In this document: positions 62,594 to 64,000 of the stretch, piece by piece
Position numbering within the stretch: position 1 is the stretch's first letter
Layout of the letters: each line of letters begins with the position of its first letter
NCBI RefSeq assembly: GCF_020906515.1
Contig: NC_085853.1
Span: forward strand, 2,232,001 to 2,296,000
Source: Vanrija pseudolonga
Lineage: Eukaryota > Basidiomycota > Tremellomycetes > Trichosporonales > Trichosporonaceae
Length of the DNA stretch: 64,000 nucleotides
Reading direction: 5' to 3'
Program-made: the position numbers and the translations under genes
The notes under the pieces: model-generated
Told to the model about the DNA's origin: nothing
The model's database searches: none
Seen by the model: only the letters and a program-made list of their open reading frames with translations

Positions 62594-64000
62594 TCACAAC
62601 TTCTCGCCCGACTCCACGGCGGCGAGGTACCTGTTAATCTCGAGCTGGCTCGAGCTGGCCTCGTAGCCCGCGAAGCTTGAGGCAGCAGTCTTGCGGTAGT
62701 GGAGGTTACGGAAGCTCTCGCTGTCGTCAAAGTCGCCTTCCGACTTGTCGAAGATGTGGGTAATGTTGCCGAGGTCGTCGAGGCGCAGGAAGATGCACGC
62801 GAGCAGGATGAACCACTCGGGCATGACGATGAGCACGTCGACCGCGGCCTGCTTGTTGACCCAGCCGTGGTCGTCGGATGCCGCCCAGACGCGGTAGATG
62901 GCCTCGAGGATGAGCAGGCCGGAGAACGCGGCGAGCAGCAGGCCCGTCGGCGTCTTCTTGATGCGCCGGTCGTGCGGGCGCTGTGCCCACACCACAAAGA
63001 CAAGCACGAACATGGTGACCAGCAGGATGAGGAACAGCGCGCCGCTCGCCTGCCGGCACGCCTTGGCCTTGTCGTACAGCGAAAAGTCGTTATGCAGTAC
63101 CTTGTCAATCGACGCAATCTGCATGATGACGCCCGCGATGCCAATCAGGCTGAACGCGACGAGGATCCAGTGCCGCGACTGGTTGATGATGGTCTGCGTG
63201 CGGCCCGGGAGCTCGACGTCGCGGATGACGCAGTACCTGGAGCGTTAGCGAGAGTCTTGAGGCAGGCGACGCGACGGCCACTTACCAGTCCCAGATGAGC
63301 TGCATCACCGCCTCGACGATGAACAGGAAGCCCATGACGATCAGCACGCCTGAGCCGATGAGCAGCGCCTTGAAGTAGGTGCTGAGCGAGATGGGCGTGA
63401 TGGCGACGTGGTGGCGGACGGCAAACGTCGCGACGCGCACTGCGGGGTGTGTCAACAACATTCTCCCGGCTTCACGCCTCGACTCACTCGCAGCAAGGAT
63501 AACCAGGAGGATATACGTCCCCTTGTTCGGGAGCACGCCGCGCCAGATACGCGCGAGCAGGCCGCAGAGCATGAGCGCGTAGATGACCGCGTACACTGCG
63601 TTCTCGGGCTTCTTGAAGCCCACCGCCTGCGCGAGGAACGGGTTGGCGCGGTACACCTGCGGGGTGTGCGTCGGCGTCGCGTGCGGCGCCGTGGCCGTCG
63701 TGAGCGTGCTCGAGGGGAGGATGAGGCTCTCGGTGCTCGGCAGCGGGAGGGTCGTGCTGACCACCAGCGGGACGGTCGAGTTGGCGACCGCGGACGAGGT
63801 CGCGTTCGCGATGGCCGTCGACGACGCGGACCACGCGCTGCTGGTCGTTGTTGTCGTGCTGCTGTGCCGGCTCGTCGTCGTGCTGCTCTTTTTCCGCGTC
63901 GTCGTCGTGCTGCTGCTCTCGTCCCACGTGCTGCTGCTGCTCGTGAAGGACGCGAGCGAGTCGGTCACGCTGTCGGTGATGCTCTCGGCCAGGTCGGACG
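62594..64000 (-). CDS. Multi-pass membrane protein, paralog 2 (5' end outside window)
   Basis: Minus-strand exons in view: from the window edge to 63488, 63439-63286, 63236-62594; phases 1 and 2, matching paralog 1 at the same places. The first 100 visible residues are Ser/Thr-rich and extracellular in character. Then come NAVYAVIYALMLCGLLARIW, ILLVILAA, VLIVMGFLFIVEAVMQLIW, WILVAFSLIGIAGVIMQI and the remaining helices with AVDVLIVMPEWFILLACIFL. The end of the last helix reads LRLDDLGNITHIFDK, as in paralog 1. The 48-nt first intron is a multiple of three, so it also reads through; I treat it as an intron because it has GTGAGT, a branch point and CGCAG at the paralog's exact place. No ATG is seen before the window edge. 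Confidence 0.75.

Noticed and set aside
1-64000. Transposons, LTR or virus-like elements, CRISPR arrays
   Set aside because: No transposase, integrase, reverse transcriptase or capsid-like frame, no long terminal repeats and no regularly spaced direct repeats were seen.

Overview
The window is nuclear DNA of a GC-rich basidiomycetous yeast. Genes are dense and lie on both strands. Introns are mostly 34-110 nt, with GT(G/A)AGT-type donors, branch points of CTAAC/CTGAC type and CAG acceptors. The product set (POT peptide transporter, fungal AAAP permease, GCN20-like ABC-F, PRXL2-like thioredoxin fold, F-box-like proteins) fits a tremellomycete, most likely Trichosporonales. That placement is inference from gene style; no marker gene fixes the species. 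I see no virus-like element, LTR element or transposon.

Layout. 1-29 kb: a cluster of eleven genes of one undescribed family (A-F on the plus strand, G and I-L on the minus strand). It is broken only by a tRNA-Gln(CTG), a PRXL2-like gene (18.9-22.3 kb) and an oxidoreductase (26.5-27.5 kb). 29.5-34 kb: an acidic protein of unknown role, a class III CoA-transferase-like protein and a flavodoxin-fold protein with a mitochondrial-type leader. 34-36.3 kb: gene-free. 36.3-48.2 kb: an AAAP amino-acid transporter, a DyP-type peroxidase, two unknowns, an inverted pair of F-box-like paralogs, a HAD phosphatase and a large conserved unknown. 49-53 kb: a small unknown and a POT peptide transporter. 53-57 kb: three more members of the family (M, N, O) around a DUF6882-like gene. 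57.7-64 kb: an ABC-F ATPase and two adjacent paralogous multi-pass membrane proteins, the second running off the window.

Main result. Fourteen genes (A partial, B-G, I-O) appear to descend from one ancestor although their proteins barely resemble each other overall. The shared plan is a short variable N-terminus; a small helical stretch ending in an acidic or polar residue; a core exon of about 100-118 nt with a repeated Leu/Tyr/Leu-Glu pattern; a segment ending F..VR...(G/L)LP; a Ser/Pro-rich low-complexity stretch; in seven members a PPxY motif; and usually a C-terminal coiled coil. Complete four-exon members (B, C, D, F, N) keep the same intron phases in the same order, 0-2-0. Other members have lost one, two or all of these introns, and G carries two cores. 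The combination of PPxY and coiled coil suggests oligomeric adaptor proteins for WW-domain partners such as Rsp5/NEDD4 ligases; that function is inference only.

All gene models come from reading the sequence by eye. Exon edges were chosen by splice consensus, frame and agreement between paralogs.
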